Assembly: GCA_963734725.1 (NCBI GenBank)
Contig: CAVTIX010000013.1
Location: forward strand, 1 to 64,000
DNA: 64,000 nucleotides
Reading direction: 5' to 3'
From: DASXKD01 sp963734725
GTDB taxonomy: Bacteria; Actinomycetota; Actinomycetes; Streptosporangiales; Streptosporangiaceae
Part shown: positions 27,084-35,810 of the stretch, piece after piece
Position numbering within the stretch: position 1 is the first letter of the stretch
How the letters are laid out: each line of letters begins with the position of its first letter
Notes under the pieces: model-generated
What the model was told of the DNA's origin: nothing
The model's input: only the letters and a program-made list of their open reading frames with translations
The model's database searches: none
Program-made: the position numbers and the translations under genes

Positions 27084-27914
27084 ATGACTGATCAGGCCAT
27101 GCAAGGCCGGGTGGCGTTGGTAGCAGGGGCCAGCCGGGGCATCGGCGCCGTGACCGCCCAGGCGTTCGCGGCGGCTGGCGCGTCGGTCGTGCTGGGCGCC
27201 CGGGACGTCGGCGCCTTGGAATCCGTGGCGCGCGACATCCAGGCCGGCGGGGGCCGGGCCATTGCCGTCCAGTCCGACGTGACGGACGTGGACTCGATGC
27301 GGAACCTGGCCCGCCAGGCGGTGGACGCCTACGGCCGCCTCGACTACGCGTTCAACAACGCGGCCGGTGGCCCGATGCCTGCCCCGCTCGCCGACCTCGA
27401 CCCGGCGGAGTTCGACCTGGGCATCGCCACCCACATCCGCGGGACGTTCCTGGGCATGAAGTTCCAGATCGGCGCGATGCTCGCCAGCGGCGGCGGCGCC
27501 ATCGTGAACATGGCCTCGGTGGCCGGCGTCAACGGCACGGCCAACCTCGCGGCCTACGTCGCGGGCAAGGCGGGAATCATCGGCCTGACCAAGGTCGCCG
27601 CGCTCGACTACGCCGACCAGGGCATCCGGGTCAACGTGGTGGCGCCGGGACCGATCCTGACCCACCACCTGCAAGCCGCGGGCCCGCGGGCTCAACAGCT
27701 CGCCGGGATGTCCACGCCGATGGCCAGGACCGGCACGGCCCGGGAGGTGGCGCAGACCGTGCTCTGGCTCTGCTCGGACCAGTCCTCGTTCATCACCGGC
27801 GCTGTGATCCCCATCGACGGCGGGCAACTGGCCGGGAACAAGCCACCGCAGATGTACCGTCCCGGCCAGCCAATGGCGCCCGGCCCCGGCGAGATGCCGC
27901 CAGAGACGAGTTGA
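27084..27914 (+). CDS. Short-chain dehydrogenase/reductase
   Basis: A 276-residue classical SDR. The cofactor motif is AGASRGIG near residue 14-21, NNAAGG marks strand four, the catalytic serine is in NMASVAG, and YVAGK supplies the catalytic Tyr and Lys. Cofactor discrimination (GARD) suggests NADP(H), as an inference. The end carries IDGGQLAG. The C-terminal tail after the SDR core is Pro/Met rich (PPQMYRPGQPMAPGPGEMPP). The start follows GAGGAG and a 16-bp palindrome, so expression is probably repressor-controlled. Substrate is unknown. Confidence 0.9.
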   Translation: MTDQAMQGRVALVAGASRGIGAVTAQAFAAAGASVVLGARDVGALESVARDIQAGGGRAIAVQSDVTDVDSMRNLARQAVDAYGRLDYAFNNAAGGPMPAPLADLDPAEFDLGIATHIRGTFLGMKFQIGAMLASGGGAIVNMASVAGVNGTANLAAYVAGKAGIIGLTKVAALDYADQGIRVNVVAPGPILTHHLQAAGPRAQQLAGMSTPMARTGTAREVAQTVLWLCSDQSSFITGAVIPIDGGQLAGNKPPQMYRPGQPMAPGPGEMPPETS

Positions 27915-28034
27915 CCCATGCTGACCTGCGGGCCACTCGTTAGCGCCGGCGCATGTGAACCGTCCGTGAACGAACCCGGCCCGCGCTACGTGGAATGAGT
28001 ATCAGATTGAATTCATCCGAACGGAGAAAATGTC

Positions 28035-28565
28035 ATGCGGAGCAGATGGCTGGTGCTAGCTGGCGCTGCGGCGGCCGTGCTGGTAATCGCCGCGTGCGGA
28101 AGCTCATCCTCAGGTAACGGCGGCCCGGGCGGTTCTGGTGGCTCCGGCAGCTCCCCCGCAGCTGCGTCCTCGGGATCCACCCTGAAAACCATGAAGGTGG
28201 GCAGCGCCACGGTGCTGGCCAACTCCAAGGGCCTCACCCTGTACTGGTTCGTCCCGGACACCTCGACCATGTCGAACTGCAACGGCTCGTGCATTCACTA
28301 CTGGCCGCCGGTGACCGGGCCGGTGAGCGCCGGGTCCGGCGTGACCGGCCATCTTGGCACGATCAAGCGGTCCAACGGGTCCAAGCAGGCCACCTGGGAC
28401 GGGCACCCGCTGTACACCTACATCGGCGACACCGGCCCCGGGATGGACAAGGGCAACGGCCTCAACCTGTCCGGCGGAGTCTGGCACGCGATCATCCTGA
28501 CCGGGCACGCCGCCCCGGCGGCAAGCCCGAAAGCCTCCTCTGGCGGCGGCGGGTACGGCTACTGA
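28035..28565 (+). CDS. Lipoprotein with COG4315-type secreted repeats
   Basis: A 176-residue protein with a signal peptide and lipobox VLVIAAC (lipidated Cys at about residue 21), a Gly/Ser-rich linker, and two related blocks: VLANSKGLTLYWFVPDTS...CNGSCIHYWPPV and TWDGHPLYTYIGDTGPG. These are the COG4315 repeat proteins found on the surface of many actinobacteria; their function is not known. The start ATG follows CGGAGA. The C-terminus is Gly/Tyr rich. It stands alone between SDR and DNA polymerase IV. Confidence 0.85.
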   Translation: MRSRWLVLAGAAAAVLVIAACGSSSSGNGGPGGSGGSGSSPAAASSGSTLKTMKVGSATVLANSKGLTLYWFVPDTSTMSNCNGSCIHYWPPVTGPVSAGSGVTGHLGTIKRSNGSKQATWDGHPLYTYIGDTGPGMDKGNGLNLSGGVWHAIILTGHAAPAASPKASSGGGGYGY

Positions 28566-28690
28566 GACACAGCAACGCTTCTGTCGTAACAGCGGTCCGC
28601 GGCGCCAGCCGCGGGCCGCTGTCATGGTTTGACCCGGCCCAGGCGAGAGCCGGCGCCCCTGGCGCGGCCTCGCTCGGCGAGACTGAAAGC

Positions 28691-29713
28691 GTGGCGCTCT
28701 GGGTCCTGCATGTGGACCTCGACCAGTTCATCGCGGCGGTCGAGGTGCTCCGGCATCCGGAGCTGCGCGGCCGGCCGGTGGTCGTCGGCGGTGACGGCGA
28801 CCCGGCTAAACGCGGCGTGGTGGCTACCGCCTCCTACGAGGCACGCGCCTACGGCGTGCATTCGGGGCTGCCGATGCGCACCGCGCTACGGCGGTGCCCC
28901 GATGCGGTGTTCCTGCCGGTGGACAAGGCCGCGTACGACGCGGCATCCGCCACAGTCATGGCCGTGCTCCGCGAGTTCGACGCCATCGTCGAGGTGATGG
29001 GGTGGGACGAGGCGTTCCTCGCCGTCGACACCGACGACCCCGAAGGCGTCGCGCGCCGAATCCAGCAGCGGGTCGGCGCGGCGACCCGGCTCGACTGCAC
29101 GGTCGGCATCGGGGAGAACAAGCTCCAGGCGAAACTGGCGACCGGTTACGGGAAGCCGGCCGGGATCTTCCGGCTGACCCACAGCTCATGGTTCGACGTG
29201 CTCGGCGGCCAGCCCACCGACGCGCTGTGGGGCATCGGCCGGAAGACGGCGGCGAAGCTGGGCGCGCTCGGCATCGGCACGGTGCGGGAACTGGCCGACA
29301 CCGACCCGCGCGCCCTCGCCCCGCACTTGGGCCCGACGATCGGCCCATGGCTGGTCCAGACCGCCCGGGGGCTGAGCCCTGCGCCGGTGGAGAGCACGCC
29401 GTACGTGCCGCGGTCCCACGGCCGTGAGGTCACCTTCCAGCGGGACATCGGCGACTGGGACGAGGTCCGCGGCGAGGTGGCGCGGCTCGCCCGCTTGGTT
29501 GCCGCCGATATCGCGGCCGAGCAACGGCCCGCGGCCCGCGTGGTGGTGAAGGTGCGCTACGTGCCGTTCTTCACCCAAAGCCACGGCCGCGCGCTGGAGG
29601 CGCCGAGCACCGCCGCCGCGCCGATCGAGGCGGCGGCCCTCGCGGCGCTGGACCAGTTCAACGGGCGGCGCCCGGTACGCCTGCTCGGCGTCCGGGCCGA
29701 ATTCACGAACTAG
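28691..29713 (+). CDS. dinB: DNA polymerase IV (Y-family)
   Basis: A 340-residue translesion polymerase. The GTG at 28691 gives ALWVLHVDLDQFIAAVEVLR, whose DLDQF contains the first metal ligand. KRGVVATASYEARAYGV is the fingers motif. The second metal site normally reads SxDE; here it is EVMGWDEAFLAV, so the DE pair is kept but W replaces the preceding residue. ALWGIGRKTAAKLGALGIGT is the HhH thumb motif. The protein ends with a little-finger domain but no clear beta-clamp peptide. Y-family enzymes copy damaged templates with low fidelity. It is monocistronic. Confidence 0.9.
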   Translation: MALWVLHVDLDQFIAAVEVLRHPELRGRPVVVGGDGDPAKRGVVATASYEARAYGVHSGLPMRTALRRCPDAVFLPVDKAAYDAASATVMAVLREFDAIVEVMGWDEAFLAVDTDDPEGVARRIQQRVGAATRLDCTVGIGENKLQAKLATGYGKPAGIFRLTHSSWFDVLGGQPTDALWGIGRKTAAKLGALGIGTVRELADTDPRALAPHLGPTIGPWLVQTARGLSPAPVESTPYVPRSHGREVTFQRDIGDWDEVRGEVARLARLVAADIAAEQRPAARVVVKVRYVPFFTQSHGRALEAPSTAAAPIEAAALAALDQFNGRRPVRLLGVRAEFTN

Positions 29714-29775
29714 TCGCCCCGATACGACGGTCCGGGCGTTGTGGCCGGGGCAGGGTCACGCCTCCGCGCCGCCCC

Positions 29776-30712
29776 TCATCCCCTCGAAGATAGGAACGCA
29801 TCCAGTTCTGCAGCGGTCGGCCCCGTCGCCGGTCCACGGCGGGTCACCGACAGTGCCGCCGCCGCGTTCGCCCGGCGCACCGCCTTGGCCGGACTGGCGC
29901 CTGAGGCCAGGGCCGCGAGGAATACGCCGGTGTGCGTGTCACCGGCCCCGTTGGTGTCCACGGCCGCGACGGCGAAACCGGGCACGTGCTCGGGCGGCGA
30001 CCCGCGGAGGCTGAGCAGGCACCCGGCCGGGCCGACCCGGACGAGTATCCCGGCCCGCGGCAGCCGCCCGGCCAGCACCCGCAGCGCCTCCCGTGGATCC
30101 GCCGAACCGGTGAGCTGGGCACTCTCCCTGGCGTTACAGGTCACCCAGTCGGCGCGGGCCAGCACGGGGCGCAGCACCCCGTCCGGCAGCGCGCCGGCCA
30201 GCGGGCCCGGGTCCAAGACCACGACGTGATCGTCGGCCAGCCAGGCGCAGCCAGCCAAGCAGCGCGGCCGCGTTGCTGGGGTGGGCCAGCCCGTAACCCG
30301 ACAGGTAGACGGCGTCACCCGGGGCCGGGCGCACCGGGTCCAGGTCGGCAGCGGTGAGCGTGGCCTCCGCGCCACGGCTGGTCAGGAACGTCCGCTCCCC
30401 CGTTGCGTCCACGACGCTGATCACCAAACCGGTGTCCAGGCCCGGCTTGGCGGGCTGGAGCACCTCGATGCCCTCGGCCGCGCAGGCGGTCATGGCCAGC
30501 GCCGCGAACGGGCCGGCGCCGATCACTCCCCCGTAGGCGACGGCGAGCCCCTGGCGCGCGGCCCCGGCCATCACGTTGAAGCCACCGCCGGCCGCGGTCT
30601 GCGCTCCGGTGGCGAACACGTCCCCGCCGGGCTCGGGCAGCGCGGGCACGTTCAGCACCACGTCCACCACGACGTTGCCGAGGTGCAGCAGCCGGGTGAA
30701 GGAGCTAGTCAT
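29776..30712 (-). CDS. PfkB-family carbohydrate or nucleoside kinase, frameshifted
   Basis: The start ATG at 30712 overlaps the stop of the ADP-ribosylglycohydrolase gene, so the two are coupled. The N-terminal part has LLHLGNVVVDVVLNVPALPE and the PfkB signature ATGAQTAAGGGFNVMAGAAR. Near 30250 one base is out of place (GCGCCTGGCTGGCC); the next frame continues with DDHVVVLDPGPLAG, VTCNARESAQLTG and DTNGAGDTHTGVFLAALAS, the catalytic GAGD motif. Corrected length is about 312 residues, normal for ribokinase relatives. In E. coli the neighbour pair YegU (ADP-ribosylglycohydrolase) and YegV (PfkB) has the same order. Confidence 0.85.
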
Positions 30713-31715
30713 GCACGCCAGTCCGTATGGCAAGCAAATCGTCGGCGAGCGGGCCGAGGTCCAGGCCGTTGACCTGGGCCACGGTGCGGCGGGCGGCGTC
30801 CGGGAAGGCCCCAGCCCCGTGACAGGCGCCGCAGATGGCGCCGGTCATCGCGGCGATCGTGTCGCTGTCGCCGCCGAGGGACGCGGCGATGCAGCAGGCG
30901 AGCCAGGGGTCACCGGGACACGCGGCCGCGACGGCGAACGCGGCGGGCACCGACTCCTGGGTGGCCAGGCTGGTGCCCACCAGCCGGTACACGGTGTCGA
31001 TGAGCTGGTCTTGGCCCAGCCCCGTGGCCAGGCCGGTGGCCCAGGAGATCCGCGCGGCCACGTCCGCTCCGGCGGCCCAGTGCCCGCGCCGGGCCGCGCT
31101 CGCGGCGGCGGCCACGGCCCGGCTGATCGCGACCGGCAACGGGTCCCCGTCGATTCCCGCGCTGACCGCCATCGCGACGGCGGCCGCGCCGGCCAGCGCG
31201 ACCCCGGTGTTGTGGGTCAGCCGGCTGGCCGCGACCACGCGGTCCTCCAGCAGGCCGGGGTCGCGGGAGGCGGTGGCGATGCCCACGGGGGTGATCCGCA
31301 TCGCCGCGCCGTTGGTGAGCCCGGCCCGGCCCGCCCCGGCCACGTCGGCGCCTGCCGCCAGCGCGGCCAGGGCCTGCCTGGTCGATGGGCCGAGCAGGTC
31401 CAGCGACCCCCGGGCCCGCATCGACTCCTCCCAGCCGAGCAGGTCGCGCGCCAGGTCCGCGGCGTCAACCTCGCCGCCGCCCGCCACCACCAGCCGGGCG
31501 AGCAGCATCGCCTGCTCGGTGTCGTCGGTGACCGACCCGGCCGGCAGCCCGGCCGCGAGCGGATGTCCGTCCGGCCCGGGGCAGAACTCGCTGACCAGCG
31601 GCCCGTAGCACGCGACGATCTCGGCGCGGGACAGGGATTGGGTCGGCATTCCGAGCGCGTCGCCGATCGCCAGCCCGTCCAGCGCCCCCAGGGCCCGCGA
31701 CCGCATTTCATGCAT
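30705..31715 (-). CDS. ADP-ribosylglycohydrolase-family protein
   Basis: A 336-residue all-helical hydrolase. The magnesium-site residues are visible in GDALGMPTQ (N-terminus), SVTDDTEQAMLLARL and, near the C-terminus, LGGDSDTIAAMTGAICGA; this is the DraG/ARH arrangement. Such enzymes cleave N- or O-glycosidic bonds to ribose. The start ATG 31715 is 13 bases from AGGAAGG. It is coupled to the PfkB kinase downstream, suggesting that the freed ribose or an uncleaved nucleoside is phosphorylated next. The gene is intact. Confidence 0.9.
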   Translation of the reverse strand: MHEMRSRALGALDGLAIGDALGMPTQSLSRAEIVACYGPLVSEFCPGPDGHPLAAGLPAGSVTDDTEQAMLLARLVVAGGGEVDAADLARDLLGWEESMRARGSLDLLGPSTRQALAALAAGADVAGAGRAGLTNGAAMRITPVGIATASRDPGLLEDRVVAASRLTHNTGVALAGAAAVAMAVSAGIDGDPLPVAISRAVAAAASAARRGHWAAGADVAARISWATGLATGLGQDQLIDTVYRLVGTSLATQESVPAAFAVAAACPGDPWLACCIAASLGGDSDTIAAMTGAICGACHGAGAFPDAARRTVAQVNGLDLGPLADDLLAIRTGVHD

Positions 31716-31843
31716 AACGAACGGCCTTCCTGCCCATATCCCTCGCGCTGACCGGTCCCGTGCTGGCACCCCACCCACATGCTGTGGTGCCAGGACCGCC
31801 TGGTCGTGCCGTTCTTCATGACACCCTCTGGGTGGTACTCGGG

Positions 31844-32392
31844 TTACCTGGTGCGCCGAGGCCGTCCCTGATCAGGGTCAGCCGGCGTCAGGTCGCGCTG
31901 ATACCAGGTGCCCTGTTTGCCGACGATATCGGCCGGTCCGACCGGGAAGAACCCGGCCTTGGCCAGCACCTTCTGGGACGCGACATTCTCGAGGGTGGTC
32001 GCCGCCTTGAGCGTGCGCAGCCCGTGCTGTGCCGCCGCCAGCCGGCACAGTTCCCGCACGGCCGCGGTCGCCACGCCACGCCCGGCCACGTGCTGCGCGA
32101 CCCGGTAGCCGAGCACCGCCGTGCCGTCTTTGATGTCGTACAGGTTGAACCGGCCAACTACCGAGCCATCCTCGCCGGCGAGCACGTAGTAGGCGCAACG
32201 GCCGGCCTCCTGCTCCGCCAGCACGGCCTGGTGCCGCTCGGTGAACTGCTCGTAAAAGTCATCGCCGCGGTCGGAGATAAAGGCGGCGAAGTAGCCACGG
32301 TTGGCCAGTTCGAAGGCCAGGACCGCCGGGGCATGGCCGGCGCGCAAGAGCTGCAACGCGGGCACCGCCCAGACTCTACTCAGATGGTGCAC
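31844..32392 (-). CDS. GNAT-family N-acetyltransferase (RimJ-like)
   Basis: A 182-residue acetyltransferase. It has YYVLAGEDGSVVGRFNLYDI, then GYRVAQHVAGRGVATAAVRE, the acetyl-CoA pyrophosphate loop (here QHVAGRGVA), and TTLENVASQKVLAKAGFFPV, typical of the RimJ/RimL branch that acetylates protein N-termini or small amines. The substrate is not evident. It lies between the permease/isochorismatase pair and the ADP-ribosylglycohydrolase gene on the same strand and is probably in the same operon. Confidence 0.85.
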   Translation of the reverse strand: MHHLSRVWAVPALQLLRAGHAPAVLAFELANRGYFAAFISDRGDDFYEQFTERHQAVLAEQEAGRCAYYVLAGEDGSVVGRFNLYDIKDGTAVLGYRVAQHVAGRGVATAAVRELCRLAAAQHGLRTLKAATTLENVASQKVLAKAGFFPVGPADIVGKQGTWYQRDLTPADPDQGRPRRTR

Positions 32393-32459
32393 CGTTGCCA
32401 GCGGATTTCCGCCCGGGCCTCCGCTGCGCCGGGCTGCCTCCGTCTGGCAGTTCCGCTGG

Positions 32460-33119
32460 TCAGACGGTTTGAGCCGGGGAAGGCGCGCTGCGCCTCATGG
32501 CAAGCCTGCGGGCGGGGCAGGACGGCTCGGCCAGCCATTGGTCGTAATCCGGCCACGCCGAGGACGTCGGCCAGGGTGACCACGTCCACAAGCGGGCTGT
32601 AAAGCCGCATGAGGTGCAGCGCGCTGGCGTGGCTCTCGTCGTCCACGCCGGCGCAGGCGTCCGCCACCACCCGGACTCCGATCCCGTCGTCGGCCGCCGC
32701 CAGGGCGGTGGACAGCACGCAGCAGTCGGTGGACACCCCGGCCAGCACCAGTGGCCCCGGCAGGCCCGCGCCGCCAGGTCCGGGCCCCATTTGCCGAACG
32801 TGGTCGCGTCCAGCGTGGGGCTGGCCATCGCGCCGAACGGGTCCGCGAGTTCGTAGATCCGCGCGTCCGGCGGCTGGAGCGCGAACGGCCACTGCTCGTA
32901 GTACCGCTGCCAGGCGCCGTGCGGCTTGTCCGGCGCCACGAACCTGGTGAAGACGACATTCGGGCCGAACGCCTCGGCCAGACGGCGGACCGGCTCGACG
33001 ATCTCGGCGAACCGCGGGGCGAGCCAGGGGCTGCCCGGCTCGCCGAACACCCGCTGCATGTCGATGACCGCCAGGGTGCCACCGGTCCCAGGGAGACCGG
33101 AGCCGGCCTGATCGGTCAT
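32460..33119 (-). CDS. Isochorismatase-like cysteine hydrolase, with two compensating frameshifts
   Basis: The start ATG 33119 overlaps the corrected permease stop (ATGA). The fold-defining parts are LAVIDMQRVFGEPGSPWLAP with the catalytic Asp and TTFGKWGPDLAA with the lysine. The cysteine segment VLAGVSTDCCVLSTALAAAD is found only in the neighbouring frame, between about 32757 and 32555; the original frame then resumes with PDYDQWLAEPSCPARRLAMR. Two opposite indels therefore bracket the active-site cysteine. These hydrolases act on amides, carbamoyl groups or isochorismate; with a nucleobase-type permease an amidohydrolase role is more likely than isochorismate chemistry. Confidence 0.8.
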   Translation of the reverse strand: MTDQAGSGLPGTGGTLAVIDMQRVFGEPGSPWLAPRFAEIVEPVRRLAEAFGPNVVFTRFVAPDKPHGAWQRYYEQWPFALQPPDARIYELADPFGAMASPTLDATTFGKWGPDLAARACRGHWCWPGCPPTAACCPPPWRRPTTGSESGWWRTPAPAWTTRATPARCTSCGFTARLWTWSPWPTSSAWPDYDQWLAEPSCPARRLAMRRSAPSPAQTV

Positions 33120-34625
33120 GCGGCCGCGGGAGCGGGCTCTACCGGGACCGCTTCCTGCGCCCGCACGGTCGAACCGGCTGAACGCCCAGGTCACGACGAA
33201 GCCGACCACCAGCGCGAGGAGCACGCCGAGGTTGGCGAACGCCCAGGCCCCGTCCTTGCCGCCCAGGCCGAACGGGCCGAGCAGGTAACCCTGCCAGGTC
33301 AGCCACGAAGCGTTCAGGTTGGTGACCAGGCCCCAGCCGAGCACGGTGCTGACCACGATCAACCCGACCGGGAACCACCGGATGTCGCCGTAACGGCCGG
33401 ACGGGGTGAACAGGTCCTGATCGGCGTAGTTGTGGTGGCGCAGCATGATGTCGGCGAGCATGATCCCGCACCAGGCGGCGATCGGCACGCCCAGCGTGAT
33501 CAGGAATCCCTCGAACTGGATCAAGAAACTGGTGTGCGCGATGAACACCACATAGATCGCACCGAGCGTCATGATCGTGCCGTCGATCAGCGCGGCGACG
33601 TAACGCGGCACCCGCACGCCGAGCGTCAGCAGGGCCAGGCCCGAGGAGTAGATGTCCAGCACCGACCCGCCGACCAGCCCGAGCACGGCCACGATCACGA
33701 ACGGGATGAGGTACCAGGTGGGCAGCAGGTTGGCCAGCGCGCCGATCGGGTCGGCGGCGATCGCGCCGGAGAGGATCTTCGAGGAGCCGGCCAGCAGCAG
33801 GCCGAAAATCACCAAGATGATCGGCGCGATGGAGGAGCCGAACGTCGTCCAGCCGATCACGCCCCGCCCCGAGGACCGGCGCGGCAGGTAGCGCGAGTAG
33901 TCGGCCGCGGCGTTGACCCAGCCAAGCCCGAAGCCGGTCATCATGAACACCAGGGCGCCGATGAGCGCCTGGCCGTCCCCGCTGGGGATCGCCGACACCG
34001 CGCTCCAGTGGATCTTGTCGATGACCAGGATGATGAACCCGACCGTGAGGACCGCGGTCACGATCGTGATCACCGACTGCATCCGCATGATCAGGTCGAA
34101 GCCCATCACGCCGCCGAAGATGGTCAGCGCCACCACCACGATCAGCGCGATGACCTTCGTCGCGGTGCCGCCGCCCCAGCCGAGACGGTCGAAGACCGTC
34201 GCCGTGGCGAGCGTCGCCAGGATGACCAGCACCGTCTCCCAGCCAACCGTCAGCAGCCAGGAAAGCACCGACGGCAGCTTGTTGCCGTTGACCCCGAACG
34301 CGGCGCGGCCGAGCACCATGGTTGGCGCCGAGCCGCGCTTGCCCGCCACCGCGATGAACCCGCACAGCAGGAACGACACGATGATGCCGACGAGGCTGAC
34401 CACGACGGCCTGCCAGAACGAGATCCCGAACCCCAGCACGAAGGCGCCGTAGCTCAGGCCGAGGACCGACACGTTCGCGGCGAACCAGGGCCAGAACAGA
34501 TCATGCGGATGGCCCTTGCGCTCGGAGTCGGAGATGACGTTGATGCCGTTCATCTCGATTTGCAGCGGTTGCAGTTCGGTCTCGCCGGCCGACGTCGCGC
34601 CGCCGACAGCCTGACCTTCAGCCAT
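33116..34625 (-). CDS. NCS1-family nucleobase/allantoin-type permease, frameshifted at the extreme C-terminus
   Basis: About 500 residues and twelve hydrophobic helices. NCS1 marks include PHDLFWPWFAANVSVLGLSY near the start and GWVNAAADYSRYLPRRSS in the middle. The chosen ATG at 34625 has GAGGTG five bases upstream. Near 33170 a base is missing after TTCGACC; restored, the tail reads VRAQEAVPVEPAPAAA and stops at 33116-33118, overlapping the next gene's ATG. As written, the frame instead runs on into the isochorismatase, giving an apparent 725-residue fusion. NCS1 carriers import cytosine, uracil, hydantoin, allantoin or thiamine-like bases. Confidence 0.88.
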
Positions 34626-34675
34626 GGCACACCTCATTCATGCCGCTCGTGCCGAGTTCTGTCACGGCAGAGTCT

Positions 34676-35473
34676 TCACTGATCCATGATTGCCTTGCGT
34701 TGGGCCCCGTCGATAGGTATGTGCGCGCCGTTGATGAAGCTGGCGCGGGGCGAGGCGAGGAAGGTCACCAGCGCGGCGACCTCTGCCGGGTCGCAGATCC
34801 GGCCGAACGGTATGGACCGGGTGGCAAGCTCGTGCGCCCGGTCCTGCGTCACGCCCTTGTCCCGGGCGAACGCCTTCTCCAGCGTGTCCCACCGGTCGGT
34901 GTTCACCGGGCCCGGGTTCACCGTGTTGATGCGCACGCCGTAACGGCCGTACTGTTCCGCCACCGAGGAGGCGAAGTTGATGTCGGCCGCGTTCGCCACG
35001 CCCGCGGTCATCTCCCAGTAGCTGGGCTTGAGCCCGTCGTTGCCGACTACCAGCACGATCGACCCCTGGCCCCGGGCCCGCATATGCGGGATCACCGCGC
35101 GCACGGAGCGGACATAGCCCATGAACTTCAGGTTGAGGCTGGACATCCACTGGTCTTCGGTGAGGTCCTCCAGCAGCCCGCCGGGGGAGCTGCCGGCGCA
35201 GGTGATCAGGATGTCGATCTTCCCGAACCGGTCCAGCGTGGCGTCCACGCAGCGCTGGACGTCGGCCGTGACGCTCATGTCGCCGGCCATGGGGACGATC
35301 GTGCTCCCGGTGGCGGCGGTGATCTGTTTCGCGGCGGTTTCCAGCGGCTCGGCGGCCCGGGCGGTGATGACCACGTCGGCGCTCTCGCGGGCGAGCTGCT
35401 CGGCCACAGCGCGGCCGATGCCCTTGCTCGCCCCGGTGATGAAGGCCACCTTGCCGCCCAGCTCCAGGTCCAA
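34676..35473 (-). CDS. SDR-family oxidoreductase with an altered active-site motif
   Basis: Chosen start: TTG 35473 (LDLELGGKVAFITGASKGIG), with GAAAGGGG upstream; the open frame extends further but the extension is not protein-like. About 265 residues. The cofactor motif TGASKGIG is perfect and NTVNPGPVNTDRW is typical. The active-site region reads PSYWEMTAGVANAAD, so the YxxxK lysine is replaced by threonine. It ends with the usual INGAHIPIDGAQ. It lies between the NCS1 permease and the CoA-synthetase gene, on the same strand, and may act on a CoA or carboxylate intermediate of the nearby pathway. Confidence 0.85.
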   Translation of the reverse strand: MDLELGGKVAFITGASKGIGRAVAEQLARESADVVITARAAEPLETAAKQITAATGSTIVPMAGDMSVTADVQRCVDATLDRFGKIDILITCAGSSPGGLLEDLTEDQWMSSLNLKFMGYVRSVRAVIPHMRARGQGSIVLVVGNDGLKPSYWEMTAGVANAADINFASSVAEQYGRYGVRINTVNPGPVNTDRWDTLEKAFARDKGVTQDRAHELATRSIPFGRICDPAEVAALVTFLASPRASFINGAHIPIDGAQRKAIMDQ

Positions 35474-35592
35474 CGCCCAACCCCTTTCGCCGCTGAAGCC
35501 GCCCCGGTGCCGACAACAGGACCGCCGCCAGCGTGCCATTCCCGGGCGGGCGGCCATTCCCGGCAAAGCCTCACTCGTCCAGGTAATGACGG

Positions 35593-35606
35593 ATGGTATA
35601 TCAAAT
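35593..35606. promoter_or_regulatory. Candidate GntR operator ATGGTATATCAAAT
   Basis: The core TGGTATATCA is one base from the perfect palindrome TGGTATACCA found at 38205-38214, and the flanking AT and AAT are also shared. It lies about 120 bases upstream of the SDR start at 35473. FCD-type GntR regulators bind GTATAC-like palindromes, and one is encoded at 44966. Confidence 0.5.
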
Positions 35607-35810
35607 ATCAGGTGCCCGACAGAGTCTCGCGTGGTTGGCTGGGGCGGCATCCGACGGCTCCCGCGGGCTGGCTCACGGCCGGCGATGGCGGGCTGAGGCT
35701 GGCCCGAGGCGCGTTGCGCTGACGGCGGGCGCTGGCCACGCTACGCCCGCGTCCGCCCCACGGATGCCGCCACGAAAGGCCGCACGTTGCTGACGGCTTG
35801 GCGGGCAAGG

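Noticed and set aside
33539..33900. Riboswitch or other structured RNA near the NCS1 permease
   Set aside because: The stretch is inside the permease coding region and the leader beyond 34625 is only about 50 bases long; no conserved RNA core seen.
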